This document shows, piece by piece, positions 24,697-30,989 of a DNA stretch of 30,989 nt. A program made the position numbers and the translations under genes. The DNA is taken from contig DAOTVW010000092.1 of the NCBI GenBank assembly GCA_034436035.1, positions 1 through 30,989 on the forward strand, in the 5' to 3' direction. A model generated the notes under the pieces. That model was not told the DNA's origin. It worked only from the letters and a program-made list of their open reading frames with translations, and searched no databases. How positions within the stretch are numbered: position 1 is the stretch's first letter; every line of letters starts with the position of its first letter. The stretch comes from UBA4823 sp034436035. Lineage in GTDB: Bacteria; Chloroflexota; Anaerolineae; Anaerolineales; UBA4823.

Positions 24697-25866
24697 TCAC
24701 CCTTCCTGACTCGTAAATTGGGCGTTGTGCACTAATATGCAAGCCGGATCACTCTCCAATGGATCTCCGCTTATGGCAAAGGCTCTGCCACGTTGCCCTC
24801 CACAAACATAGCGATACGAACATTTTCCACACACCCCTTTATAACCATCGGGATTACGCAAGCTGCGAAATAAAGGATGGTGACGGTACACATCAATCAC
24901 ATCATCGCTGCGCACCATACCCGCGGTGATTGGCAAAAATCCAGAAGGTTGAATTTCCCCAATATGGGAAATAAACAAAAAACCATTTCCGTCATTTACC
25001 CCTTTGGTCGGTCGGTTTAACCCATCCTGATATTGATAACCCGCTCCTTGAAAGAGGTTATCCTCGCTCGATTTTCCTTCCAACTTTTGCCGCTCAATCG
25101 CCACCCGCCGGTACATCGGCGCGGCGGTCGCCTTGATATCGAATGGCGCAGTTTTGGATAAATCATACAACCAGTTGAAAACCCTCTCATGATCTTGTGG
25201 GCTGATCATTTGTTCAACCATCGCCCTTCCAGTCGGCACCAGAAAAAACAATGACCATTGTACGGCGCCAACTTCCTGGATAAACGGTACCATTTCCTCC
25301 AAGATATGGGCATTGTGTTTCGCAACCGTCGTATTGACTTGAACGCTTAAACCCACTGCATGAGCGCGTTGCAGGATGTCCATTGTGCGTTGCCACGATC
25401 CCGCCACCTGTCGAAATGCATCATGAATAGAAGCTTGAGGAGCATCGAGGGATAAAGCAATGCGCTTTACCCCCGCTTGGCGGGCACGATTCAATCGATC
25501 CAAGGTCGGTAGGGCAGTCGCAGTCGGGGTAAGTGAACAACGTAATCCTTTTTGATTGGCGTACTCAATTAATTCAAACAAATCGGGGCGCATCATCGGA
25601 TCGCCGCCAGTAAAAATCAAAATGGGATGGTTGCCGAACTCCGCCAAGCGCTCAATCAGCTGTTTTGCTTCTGCAGTGGATAATTCACGCGGATCGCGCT
25701 GATGCTGCGCATTAGCGCGGCAATGAACACAAGCATAAGCACACGCGCGGGTGACCTCCCATGCAATCGTGAATGGCGCTTGATCAAAATCCACCTGGGT
25801 CATTTGCTGGTTATGGTATTGCCGCTCGCTATAAGCTTGTTGAGAGAGAGGTGAGGGAATGTCCAT
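24697..25866 (-). CDS. Radical SAM/SPASM protein in the hem operon (AhbC/AhbD/NirJ-like)
   Basis: Radical SAM enzyme of 389 residues from the ATG at 25866, which has GGAG 9 bases upstream just after hemB; a GTG 12 codons earlier (25902) overlaps hemB and is less likely. The radical cluster ligands are Cys42, Cys46 and Cys49 (CAYACVHC), followed by LIFTGGDPMMRPDLF, where GGDP replaces the usual GGEP. The C-terminal Fe-S motif has Cys346, 349, 355 and 376 in CGKCSYRYVCGGQRGRAFA. AhbD and NirJ have CGGC at that place; here the last Cys of that group is Gln, as I recall for the TIGR04053 group. AhbD decarboxylates Fe-coproporphyrin III to haem and AhbC acts on didecarboxysirohaem. The position between hemB and hemE argues for a tetrapyrrole substrate, but the reaction is not known. 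Confidence 0.85.
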   Translation of the reverse strand: MDIPSPLSQQAYSERQYHNQQMTQVDFDQAPFTIAWEVTRACAYACVHCRANAQHQRDPRELSTAEAKQLIERLAEFGNHPILIFTGGDPMMRPDLFELIEYANQKGLRCSLTPTATALPTLDRLNRARQAGVKRIALSLDAPQASIHDAFRQVAGSWQRTMDILQRAHAVGLSVQVNTTVAKHNAHILEEMVPFIQEVGAVQWSLFFLVPTGRAMVEQMISPQDHERVFNWLYDLSKTAPFDIKATAAPMYRRVAIERQKLEGKSSEDNLFQGAGYQYQDGLNRPTKGVNDGNGFLFISHIGEIQPSGFLPITAGMVRSDDVIDVYRHHPLFRSLRNPDGYKGVCGKCSYRYVCGGQRGRAFAISGDPLESDPACILVHNAQFTSQEG

Positions 25867-25883
25867 AGAATGGTACTCCAGGT

Positions 25884-26927
25884 TTATTCTTTGTTCAGCC
25901 ACTGGGCGGCTTGGATAGCATGGTAAGTAATGATCACGTCTGCACCGGCGCGCTTAATAGCGGTGAGCGTTTCTAAAACGGTTTGTCTTTCATCAAGCCA
26001 ACCATTCAGCGCGGCTGCCTTGAGCATGGCATATTCGCCACTGACATTATAGGCTGCCAAGGGGATCTGGGAATAGGCGGATTTCATCCGTTGGATTACA
26101 TCTAAATACGGTAACGCTGGTTTTACCATGATTAAATCAGCGCCTTGCTCGATGTCAAGCTGTGCTTCTCGAAGCGCCTCACGGGCATTGGCTGGGTCCA
26201 TCTGATGGGATTTGCGATCGCCAAATTTCGGCGCTCCTTCAGCCGCTTGTCGGAAAGGCGCATAAAACGATGAAGCATATTTCACAGCATAGGAAAGGAT
26301 CAAGACATTTTCATACCCTGCGCCATCCAATCCATTCCGAATCGCCTCAACCATGCCATCCATCATCCCGGAAGGGGCGACGATGTCTGCTCCGCATTCT
26401 GCATGAGAAAGTGCCACCCGCACTAATACATCCAATGTCTCATCATTAAGGACATATCCTTGTGGTAGCTGTGGGCGATAGAACTCACCCATATTGAGTA
26501 TTCCACAATGTCCATGGTCGGTATACTCACATAGACAAACATCCGTGATAACCACTAATTCGGGAATTTCTTTTTTGATAGCCCGAATGGCTTGTTGCAC
26601 AATCCCTTGCGGAGAAAAATTCTCCATGCCGACAGGGTCTTTTAGTGCGGGGATGCCAAATAACAAAATTGCTGGTATTCCCAATTGCGCAGCCGAGTAT
26701 GCTTCCCGAACTGCTTCCTCCACCGATAGCTGGTCTATTCCAGGCATGGACGGAATGGCGGTTCTACCTTGCCCATGGCGAACAAACATCGGGTAGATAA
26801 AATCTTTGACATTCAATTCCGTTTCTCGCACCAGTGCGCGCAAGGCAGGCGAAGCACGTAAGCGGCGCGGCCGGATGAGCGGATGAGTTTGGGTCAGGGT
26901 TGTTGGCGTGTGAATGAAATCTACCAT
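25884..26927 (-). CDS. hemB: Porphobilinogen synthase (5-aminolevulinate dehydratase)
   Basis: Condenses two 5-aminolevulinate molecules to porphobilinogen. It has 347 residues. The zinc site is of the three-cysteine type, DVCLCEYTDHGHCGI, so the enzyme is Zn-dependent and not the Asp-rich Mg type. Active-site lysines are seen in YAVKYASSFYAPFR and LIMVKPALPYLD. The N-terminal arm with RPRRLRASPALRALVRET is typical. The ATG at 26927 has a weak AAGGAA, 20 bases after hemD. Confidence 0.96.
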   Translation of the reverse strand: MVDFIHTPTTLTQTHPLIRPRRLRASPALRALVRETELNVKDFIYPMFVRHGQGRTAIPSMPGIDQLSVEEAVREAYSAAQLGIPAILLFGIPALKDPVGMENFSPQGIVQQAIRAIKKEIPELVVITDVCLCEYTDHGHCGILNMGEFYRPQLPQGYVLNDETLDVLVRVALSHAECGADIVAPSGMMDGMVEAIRNGLDGAGYENVLILSYAVKYASSFYAPFRQAAEGAPKFGDRKSHQMDPANAREALREAQLDIEQGADLIMVKPALPYLDVIQRMKSAYSQIPLAAYNVSGEYAMLKAAALNGWLDERQTVLETLTAIKRAGADVIITYHAIQAAQWLNKE

Positions 26928-26947
26928 AAGTTATTCCTTATAAAAAT

Positions 26948-27715
26948 CTATTTTGCCCAACCATAATAATTCAGCAGTGCTTTGACTAAGCCGGCGGTGG
27001 TATATTCTTGTGCAATGAGTTCTACAGCATATCCCGCAGCTTGAGCGGCTTGAGCGGTAATTGGTCCAATACAAACAATTTTTGGGTTACCCTTCAATCG
27101 AAACGGGTCTATTTGATGATCGGATAGAATTTCAACAAAATGGTGAACGGTGGAAGGGCTGGTAAAAGTGATCCAATCAATGCCTTGCTCGAATACAGCT
27201 AAACTTTTTTGATCCACTTCCACCACTTTTGTTCGATACAATGCAACTTCATGCACAATTCCGCCCGCTTTCTGGATGGCAGTGGGCAAGGCAGGGCGGG
27301 CAATTTTTGCGCGTGGCAACAACACCCATTTCCCATTTACATCACCTAATCCAGGCAGGATCGCCTCTGCAACATATTCGGATGGCATCCAATCTACCGA
27401 GACTCCCCGTTGCTGCAATGCGGATGCAGTCTTTGGCCCTATAGCAGCCACTTTTATTGATGCAGTGCCTGACGCTGGAAAAGTAAGTTTTCGTTCCCAC
27501 AAACGGTTAAAAAATAATCGGACTCCATTTACTGAAGTAAAAATAACCCAATCATACTGGTTCAATCGATTCAGCGCCTGATCGAGAGCCTGTTTGTCTT
27601 CTTCGCTTTGAATTTCCATCACTGGAAATAAGACTACTTCGAATCCGGCTTCTGCCAGACGCTTCGCAAACTCTTCGGATTGAGACACAGGACGAGTAAT
27701 TAATACTTTGATCAC
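26948..27715 (-). CDS. hemD: Uroporphyrinogen-III synthase
   Basis: Cyclises hydroxymethylbilane with inversion of ring D. It has 255 residues with the two-lobed layout of this poorly conserved family: VLITRPVSQSEEFAKRLAEAGF at the start, DWVIFTSVNGVRLFF, then DWITFTSPSTVHHFVEIL in lobe two, and VCIGPITAQAAQAAG near the end. The start is GTG and overlaps the hemC stop (GTGA), with AAGGA 9 bases before. The identification rests on both sequence and position next to hemC. Confidence 0.93.
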   Translation of the reverse strand: MIKVLITRPVSQSEEFAKRLAEAGFEVVLFPVMEIQSEEDKQALDQALNRLNQYDWVIFTSVNGVRLFFNRLWERKLTFPASGTASIKVAAIGPKTASALQQRGVSVDWMPSEYVAEAILPGLGDVNGKWVLLPRAKIARPALPTAIQKAGGIVHEVALYRTKVVEVDQKSLAVFEQGIDWITFTSPSTVHHFVEILSDHQIDPFRLKGNPKIVCIGPITAQAAQAAGYAVELIAQEYTTAGLVKALLNYYGWAK

Positions 27716-28668
27716 AATGGTTTATCCTTATCTGAAATAAGGTCTTGAGAAATCATCGGTAAGAGATCTCTCGCTCCACGCTGGAGTGCTTCTTCGGCGA
27801 GCGCCTTTCCTAACTGGATAGCATCACCGCCCTCTCCTTCCACTTGGATCAAGCGCATCCCGTCTAAGGCAGCTACAACCCCGCGCAAGGAAATATTAAA
27901 CGCACCGTTTTCCAAACTGGTAACCGCAGCATAGGCGCCGATTGGCAAAGAACAGCCGCCACCCAAACCTGATAAAAACGATCGCTCTGCATCCACTGCA
28001 GCGCGAGTAGCTTTATCATCCAAAACTTGCAAAATTTGTATCGTTTGGTGATCATCTTGTGCACATTGAACCGCTAAGGCACCTTGACCGGGCGCAGGTA
28101 ACATCTGATCAAAAGGCAACCATTCACGGATATATTCCTGTAACCCAAGGCGGACTAAACCTGCCCCGGCGACCACAATTGCATCATAGTCTTCATGGAG
28201 CGCTTTGCGCAAACGGGTGTCAATATTGCCGCGCAACGGTTTCGGTTGTAAATCGGGCCGCAGGGCGAGCAGTTGAGCACTGCGGCGGAGACTGGATGTC
28301 CCCACGATTGCGCCTTTGGGTAATGTATCCAGAGTATAACCAAATCGGGAGACAATCACATCGCGTGCATCACTGCGCGGCGGTATGGCGGCAATGATCA
28401 AACCAACGCTATCCGCAAGCGGTAAATCCTTCAAGGAATGCACCGCTGCTTGTGCCCGTCCATGGAGCAATTCTGCTTCTAGTTCTTGAGTGAACAACCC
28501 TTTTCCACCAATTTCCGGTAAGGGTTGATCCTTGATCTTATCGCCCCTGGTTGTAATCGTTTTTTCCTCAATGCCGATATTGGGAAAATGGCGTTGGATT
28601 TCCTGAATCACAGCTTGGGTCTGCCAGCGAGCTAATCGGGAAGGGCGGGTGACAAAGATCATGTTCAT
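27712..28668 (-). CDS. hemC: Hydroxymethylbilane synthase (porphobilinogen deaminase)
   Basis: Polymerises four porphobilinogen units. It has 318 residues. The dipyrromethane cofactor is held by Cys239 in FLSGLGGGCSLPIGAYA. Other family motifs: GGKGLFTQELEAELL, AVHSLKDLP with the catalytic Asp, GTSSLRRSAQL, LRGNIDTRLRKAL. The ATG at 28668 overlaps the hemA stop by 4 bases. A second ATG two codons later (28662) has GGTGA at better spacing and may be the real start. Confidence 0.96.
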   Translation of the reverse strand: MNMIFVTRPSRLARWQTQAVIQEIQRHFPNIGIEEKTITTRGDKIKDQPLPEIGGKGLFTQELEAELLHGRAQAAVHSLKDLPLADSVGLIIAAIPPRSDARDVIVSRFGYTLDTLPKGAIVGTSSLRRSAQLLALRPDLQPKPLRGNIDTRLRKALHEDYDAIVVAGAGLVRLGLQEYIREWLPFDQMLPAPGQGALAVQCAQDDHQTIQILQVLDDKATRAAVDAERSFLSGLGGGCSLPIGAYAAVTSLENGAFNISLRGVVAALDGMRLIQVEGEGGDAIQLGKALAEEALQRGARDLLPMISQDLISDKDKPL

Positions 28669-30011
28669 TCACCAAAATGGGGCTGAGGGGTAACATTCCG
28701 CCAGCTGATTCCATCTCTACCGATTGTGTTATCGGCTCGCTCATGCTCAACTGGTGAATCCACAACGGATTGGGCGATTTCGGAAGAGGTGAATCCGTTG
28801 GAGTCTTCCGCCGAATCGAATGCCTGAATAAATGATGTGGCTAAAATTTTCTTCACCAGCGCAGCGCTAAACGCTTCAATCCGCTTTTGTTGTTGTTCGT
28901 TTAACTCGGGCATTCGGCGCAGAGTCTTTTCCAATTCTATGATGCGGATTTGTTCAGCTTGCTGCTTGATTCCAGAGAGGATAGGGGTGATTGTCTTACG
29001 GTGCAGAAACGCCATGTAGCTGTTCTCTTCCTTAAGTAAAATTTTTTCTACGTTGGGAATTTCTGCCTGGCGTTGGAGGAGCGATTCTTCTACCTGTGCC
29101 TTGAGGTGATCGAGGTCCCAAAACAGAACCCCTTCCAATTGTGCCACACTGGGATCGATATTACGGGGTAAACCAATATCCACTAATTTCAAGGTGCGCT
29201 GGTAGCGCTGGCTTAGTAGGCTCTTGATCTGATCTCGGGTGAGATAATACTGGGTTACATTCAATGCAGTAATGACTAGATCGACTTCTCTCAGGGTTGA
29301 CTCTAACTCTTGAATCGGTCTTGTTTGATATCCATAGTGGCTGGCTAGTTGCTCGGCATGGTCAGGGGTACGGTTGAGGATGAATACTCTCTCAACATGC
29401 CTTTTCCGCAAAGCCTCAAGCGTTTTTGCAGCCATCTCCCCCGCGCCCAATAACAAGACAGAGATTTCCTGTGGATCAGATTGATCTTCCAAAGCAAGCG
29501 CTACCGCTAAAGATGCAACCGATATGGGTTTATGACTTATTTTGGTCTCGCTATGGGCTCGCTTTGCTGCGTGTATGGCATTCTGAAATAACCGAACGAG
29601 AAACGTTGAGGCGGTTTTTTCCGCACGGGCGATTTCCAATGCCCGATTTACTTGACCTAAAATCTGTGTTTCACCGAGAACTTGTGAATCCAAACCGCTT
29701 GCAACCCGAAAGATATGTTTGATCACCTGAATATCCGTGTAGTAATAAAGACTCGAACGGTAAGTATCGATATTTTTCCCTCGCTCGGTGATTAACCATT
29801 TTTCTAGTAACGAGAAAGAAGGAGTGGGTAAAACGGCGTAAATTTCAGTGCGATTACACGTTGAGAGAATGAGCATCTCGTTGTTCTCAAGATTTACGCT
29901 CCTTCGCCAACCCTGTAATGCCGACCGAATTTCTGCTTCGGTAAAGCTTAAATCTTCGCGTAAATCCAACGAGGCAGTAGTGTGATTAATACCAATACAA
30001 AGAAAATGCAT
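28665..30011 (-). CDS. hemA: Glutamyl-tRNA reductase
   Basis: First committed step of the C5 pathway: reduces glutamyl-tRNA to glutamate-1-semialdehyde with NADPH. It has 448 residues. Catalytic Cys52 lies in LSTCNRTEIYAV, GINHTTASLDLRE is at the N-terminus, GLDSQVLGETQILGQV follows, and the NADPH motif is VLLLGAGEMAAKTLEAL. After the dimerisation helices there is an unusually acidic and polar tail of about 45 residues with no match I recognise. No strong Shine-Dalgarno precedes the ATG. It is the first gene of the hem operon, and in many bacteria its product is the regulated step. Confidence 0.95.
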   Translation of the reverse strand: MHFLCIGINHTTASLDLREDLSFTEAEIRSALQGWRRSVNLENNEMLILSTCNRTEIYAVLPTPSFSLLEKWLITERGKNIDTYRSSLYYYTDIQVIKHIFRVASGLDSQVLGETQILGQVNRALEIARAEKTASTFLVRLFQNAIHAAKRAHSETKISHKPISVASLAVALALEDQSDPQEISVLLLGAGEMAAKTLEALRKRHVERVFILNRTPDHAEQLASHYGYQTRPIQELESTLREVDLVITALNVTQYYLTRDQIKSLLSQRYQRTLKLVDIGLPRNIDPSVAQLEGVLFWDLDHLKAQVEESLLQRQAEIPNVEKILLKEENSYMAFLHRKTITPILSGIKQQAEQIRIIELEKTLRRMPELNEQQQKRIEAFSAALVKKILATSFIQAFDSAEDSNGFTSSEIAQSVVDSPVEHERADNTIGRDGISWRNVTPQPHFGE

Positions 30012-30122
30012 AGCAACAGCTTGAAGTCAATTTCCCCTAACTATATCCAATCAATCCAAAAACAACCATGTAGATTTATATAAGTTTACATTAAAGGATT
30101 ATGAGAAATTCTCCTAGGTTAA

Positions 30123-30151
30123 ATAAGATCCTCTCCTGACCCCAATTTCAA
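30123..30151 (-). promoter_or_regulatory. Putative promoter of the hem operon
   Basis: On the minus strand TTGAAA (30146-30151) and TCTTAT (30123-30128) are 17 bases apart, with 5/6 and 4/6 matches to the sigma-70 hexamers. The predicted start near 30116 gives a leader of about 105 bases before hemA. Confidence 0.4.
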
Positions 30152-30169
30152 CTCAATCAGATTCGGCAT

Positions 30170-30188
30170 GTATCGGATTAATTGATAC
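30170..30188. promoter_or_regulatory. Dyad upstream of the hem promoter candidate
   Basis: GTATC and GATAC flank a 9-base spacer containing ATTAAT. It lies about 19 bases beyond the -35 candidate, a usual position for an activator. The half-sites are short, so chance is possible. Confidence 0.2.
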
Positions 30189-30260
30189 CCACTTACAGAT
30201 TGAATGAAATGCATCTATAAGATCAGGTGATTGGCATAGCTTCTGCAATATCAAAGAAAA

Positions 30261-30989
30261 ATCCGTGTCCATCCGCGTTCTCCGCGTCCCATATAACCCT
30301 CCGCGTCCTTCCGTGTTCTCCGCGTCCTATCTAACCATCCGCGTACCTCCGCGTCATTCCGCGTCCTATATAACCATCCGCGTCCTTCCGCGTTCTCCGC
30401 GTCCCATATAACTATCCGCGTACCTCCACGTATCTTCGTGTCCTATATAACCATCCGCGTACCTCCGCGTATCTCCGCGTCCTATCTAACCATCCGCATC
30501 CATTCGTGTTCTCCGCGTCCTATATAACCATCCGCGTACCTCCGCGTCATTCCGCGTCCCATAAAACCATCCGCGTACCTCCGCGTACTTCCGCGTCCTA
30601 TCTAACCATCCGCGTACCTCCGCGTATCTCCGCGTCCCATATAACCATCCGCATCCTTCCGCGTTCTCCGCGTCCTATATAACCATCCGCGTACTTCCGC
30701 GTACCCCCGTGTCCCATATAACCATCCGCATCCATCCGCGTACCTCCGCGTCCTATCTAACCATCCGCATCCATCCGCGTACCTCCGCGTCCTATCTAAC
30801 CATCCGCATCCATCCGCGTACCTTCGCGTCCTATCTAACCATCCGCGTACCTCCGCGTATCTCCGCGTCCTATATAACCATCCGTGTCCATCCGTGTACT
30901 TCCGCGTCCCATATAACCATCCGTGTCCATCCGTGTACTTCCGCGTCCCATATAACCATCCGCGTCCTTCCGCGTTCTCCGCGTCCTAT
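30261..30989. repeat. Tandem array of 38/39-bp CCGCGT repeats (continues past window)
   Basis: At least 18 full units and one partial unit run from 30261 to the end. Each unit has three decamers of the type NNNTCCGCGT followed by a 9-base AT-rich linker CCTATATAA or CCTATCTAA. The CCGCGT hexamers therefore sit 10 bp apart, one per helical turn. Units of 39 bp carry ACC/ATC decamers. Units of 38 bp (starting at 30297, 30374, 30490, 30645) all carry TTCTCCGCGT, one base short between the second and third hexamer. Units are diverged, often at the CpG steps. The mix of 38 and 39 bp shifts reading frame and rules out a repeat protein. It is not a CRISPR array: there are no unique spacers. Confidence 0.95.

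Noticed and set aside
30261..30989. CRISPR array
   Set aside because: Units are directly adjacent and diverged throughout, with no constant repeat alternating with unique spacers, and no cas gene is in the window.
30261..30989. Coding repeat region (13-residue repeat protein)
   Set aside because: A 39-bp unit would keep frame, but several units are 38 bp and shift it; the linker TAA also gives recurring stops, and there is no start or ribosome site.

Overview
The window looks like a piece of chromosome from a bacterium of the Chloroflexota, most likely Anaerolineae. The signs are the Gln/Ala/Thr-rich linker after the lipobox of the LivJ-type lipoprotein, frequent TTG/GTG starts, a moderate base composition, and a large one-strand haem operon carrying a radical SAM gene. 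This placement is inferred from sequence style, not from a search. No rRNA, tRNA, insertion sequence or CRISPR array was recognised.

Layout. (1) 1-3407, minus strand: gyrA, cut by the window edge and preceded by a leader hairpin and the terminator of the next gene, then a stand-alone GltD-like FAD/Fe-S oxidoreductase. (2) 3794-6759, plus: a NarL-family two-component pair, with a membrane sensor kinase (extracytoplasmic Cache-like region, HAMP, GAF, HisKA_3, HATPase) whose gene overlaps that of its LuxR-type response regulator. (3) 7317-14374, plus: a seven-gene operon with a complete LivJGFHM branched-chain-amino-acid/amide type ABC importer, a C69 (secernin-like) N-terminal-nucleophile hydrolase and an acetamidase/formamidase. 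It ends at a strong bidirectional terminator. (4) 14505-19154, minus: a three-gene NAD-linked formate dehydrogenase (NuoE-NuoF fusion, a 2Fe-2S/2x4Fe-4S subunit, and a Cys-type molybdopterin catalytic subunit). (5) 19577-20071, plus: an apparent deletion remnant joining the start of a solute-binding lipoprotein to the end of an HD-GYP phosphodiesterase. (6) 20079-30011, minus: a ten-gene tetrapyrrole operon in transcription order hemA, hemC, hemD, hemB, radical SAM, hemE, two DUF4491-like membrane proteins, hemY-type oxidase, hemL. (7) 30261-30989: at least 18 copies of a 38/39-bp tandem repeat, continuing past the window.

How it fits together. The importer operon would take up an amino acid, peptide or short amide and hydrolyse it in the cytoplasm; the adjacent sensor kinase may control it. 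The formate dehydrogenase would pass formate electrons through Fe-S clusters and FMN to NAD(P). The hem cluster covers glutamyl-tRNA to coproporphyrinogen III plus a HemY-type oxidase, but no hemN/hemF, ferrochelatase or hemQ is seen. That makes the embedded radical SAM protein and the paired DUF4491-like membrane proteins the best candidates for undescribed biology here. The 10-bp-phased CCGCGT repeat upstream of hemA is the most unusual non-coding structure.
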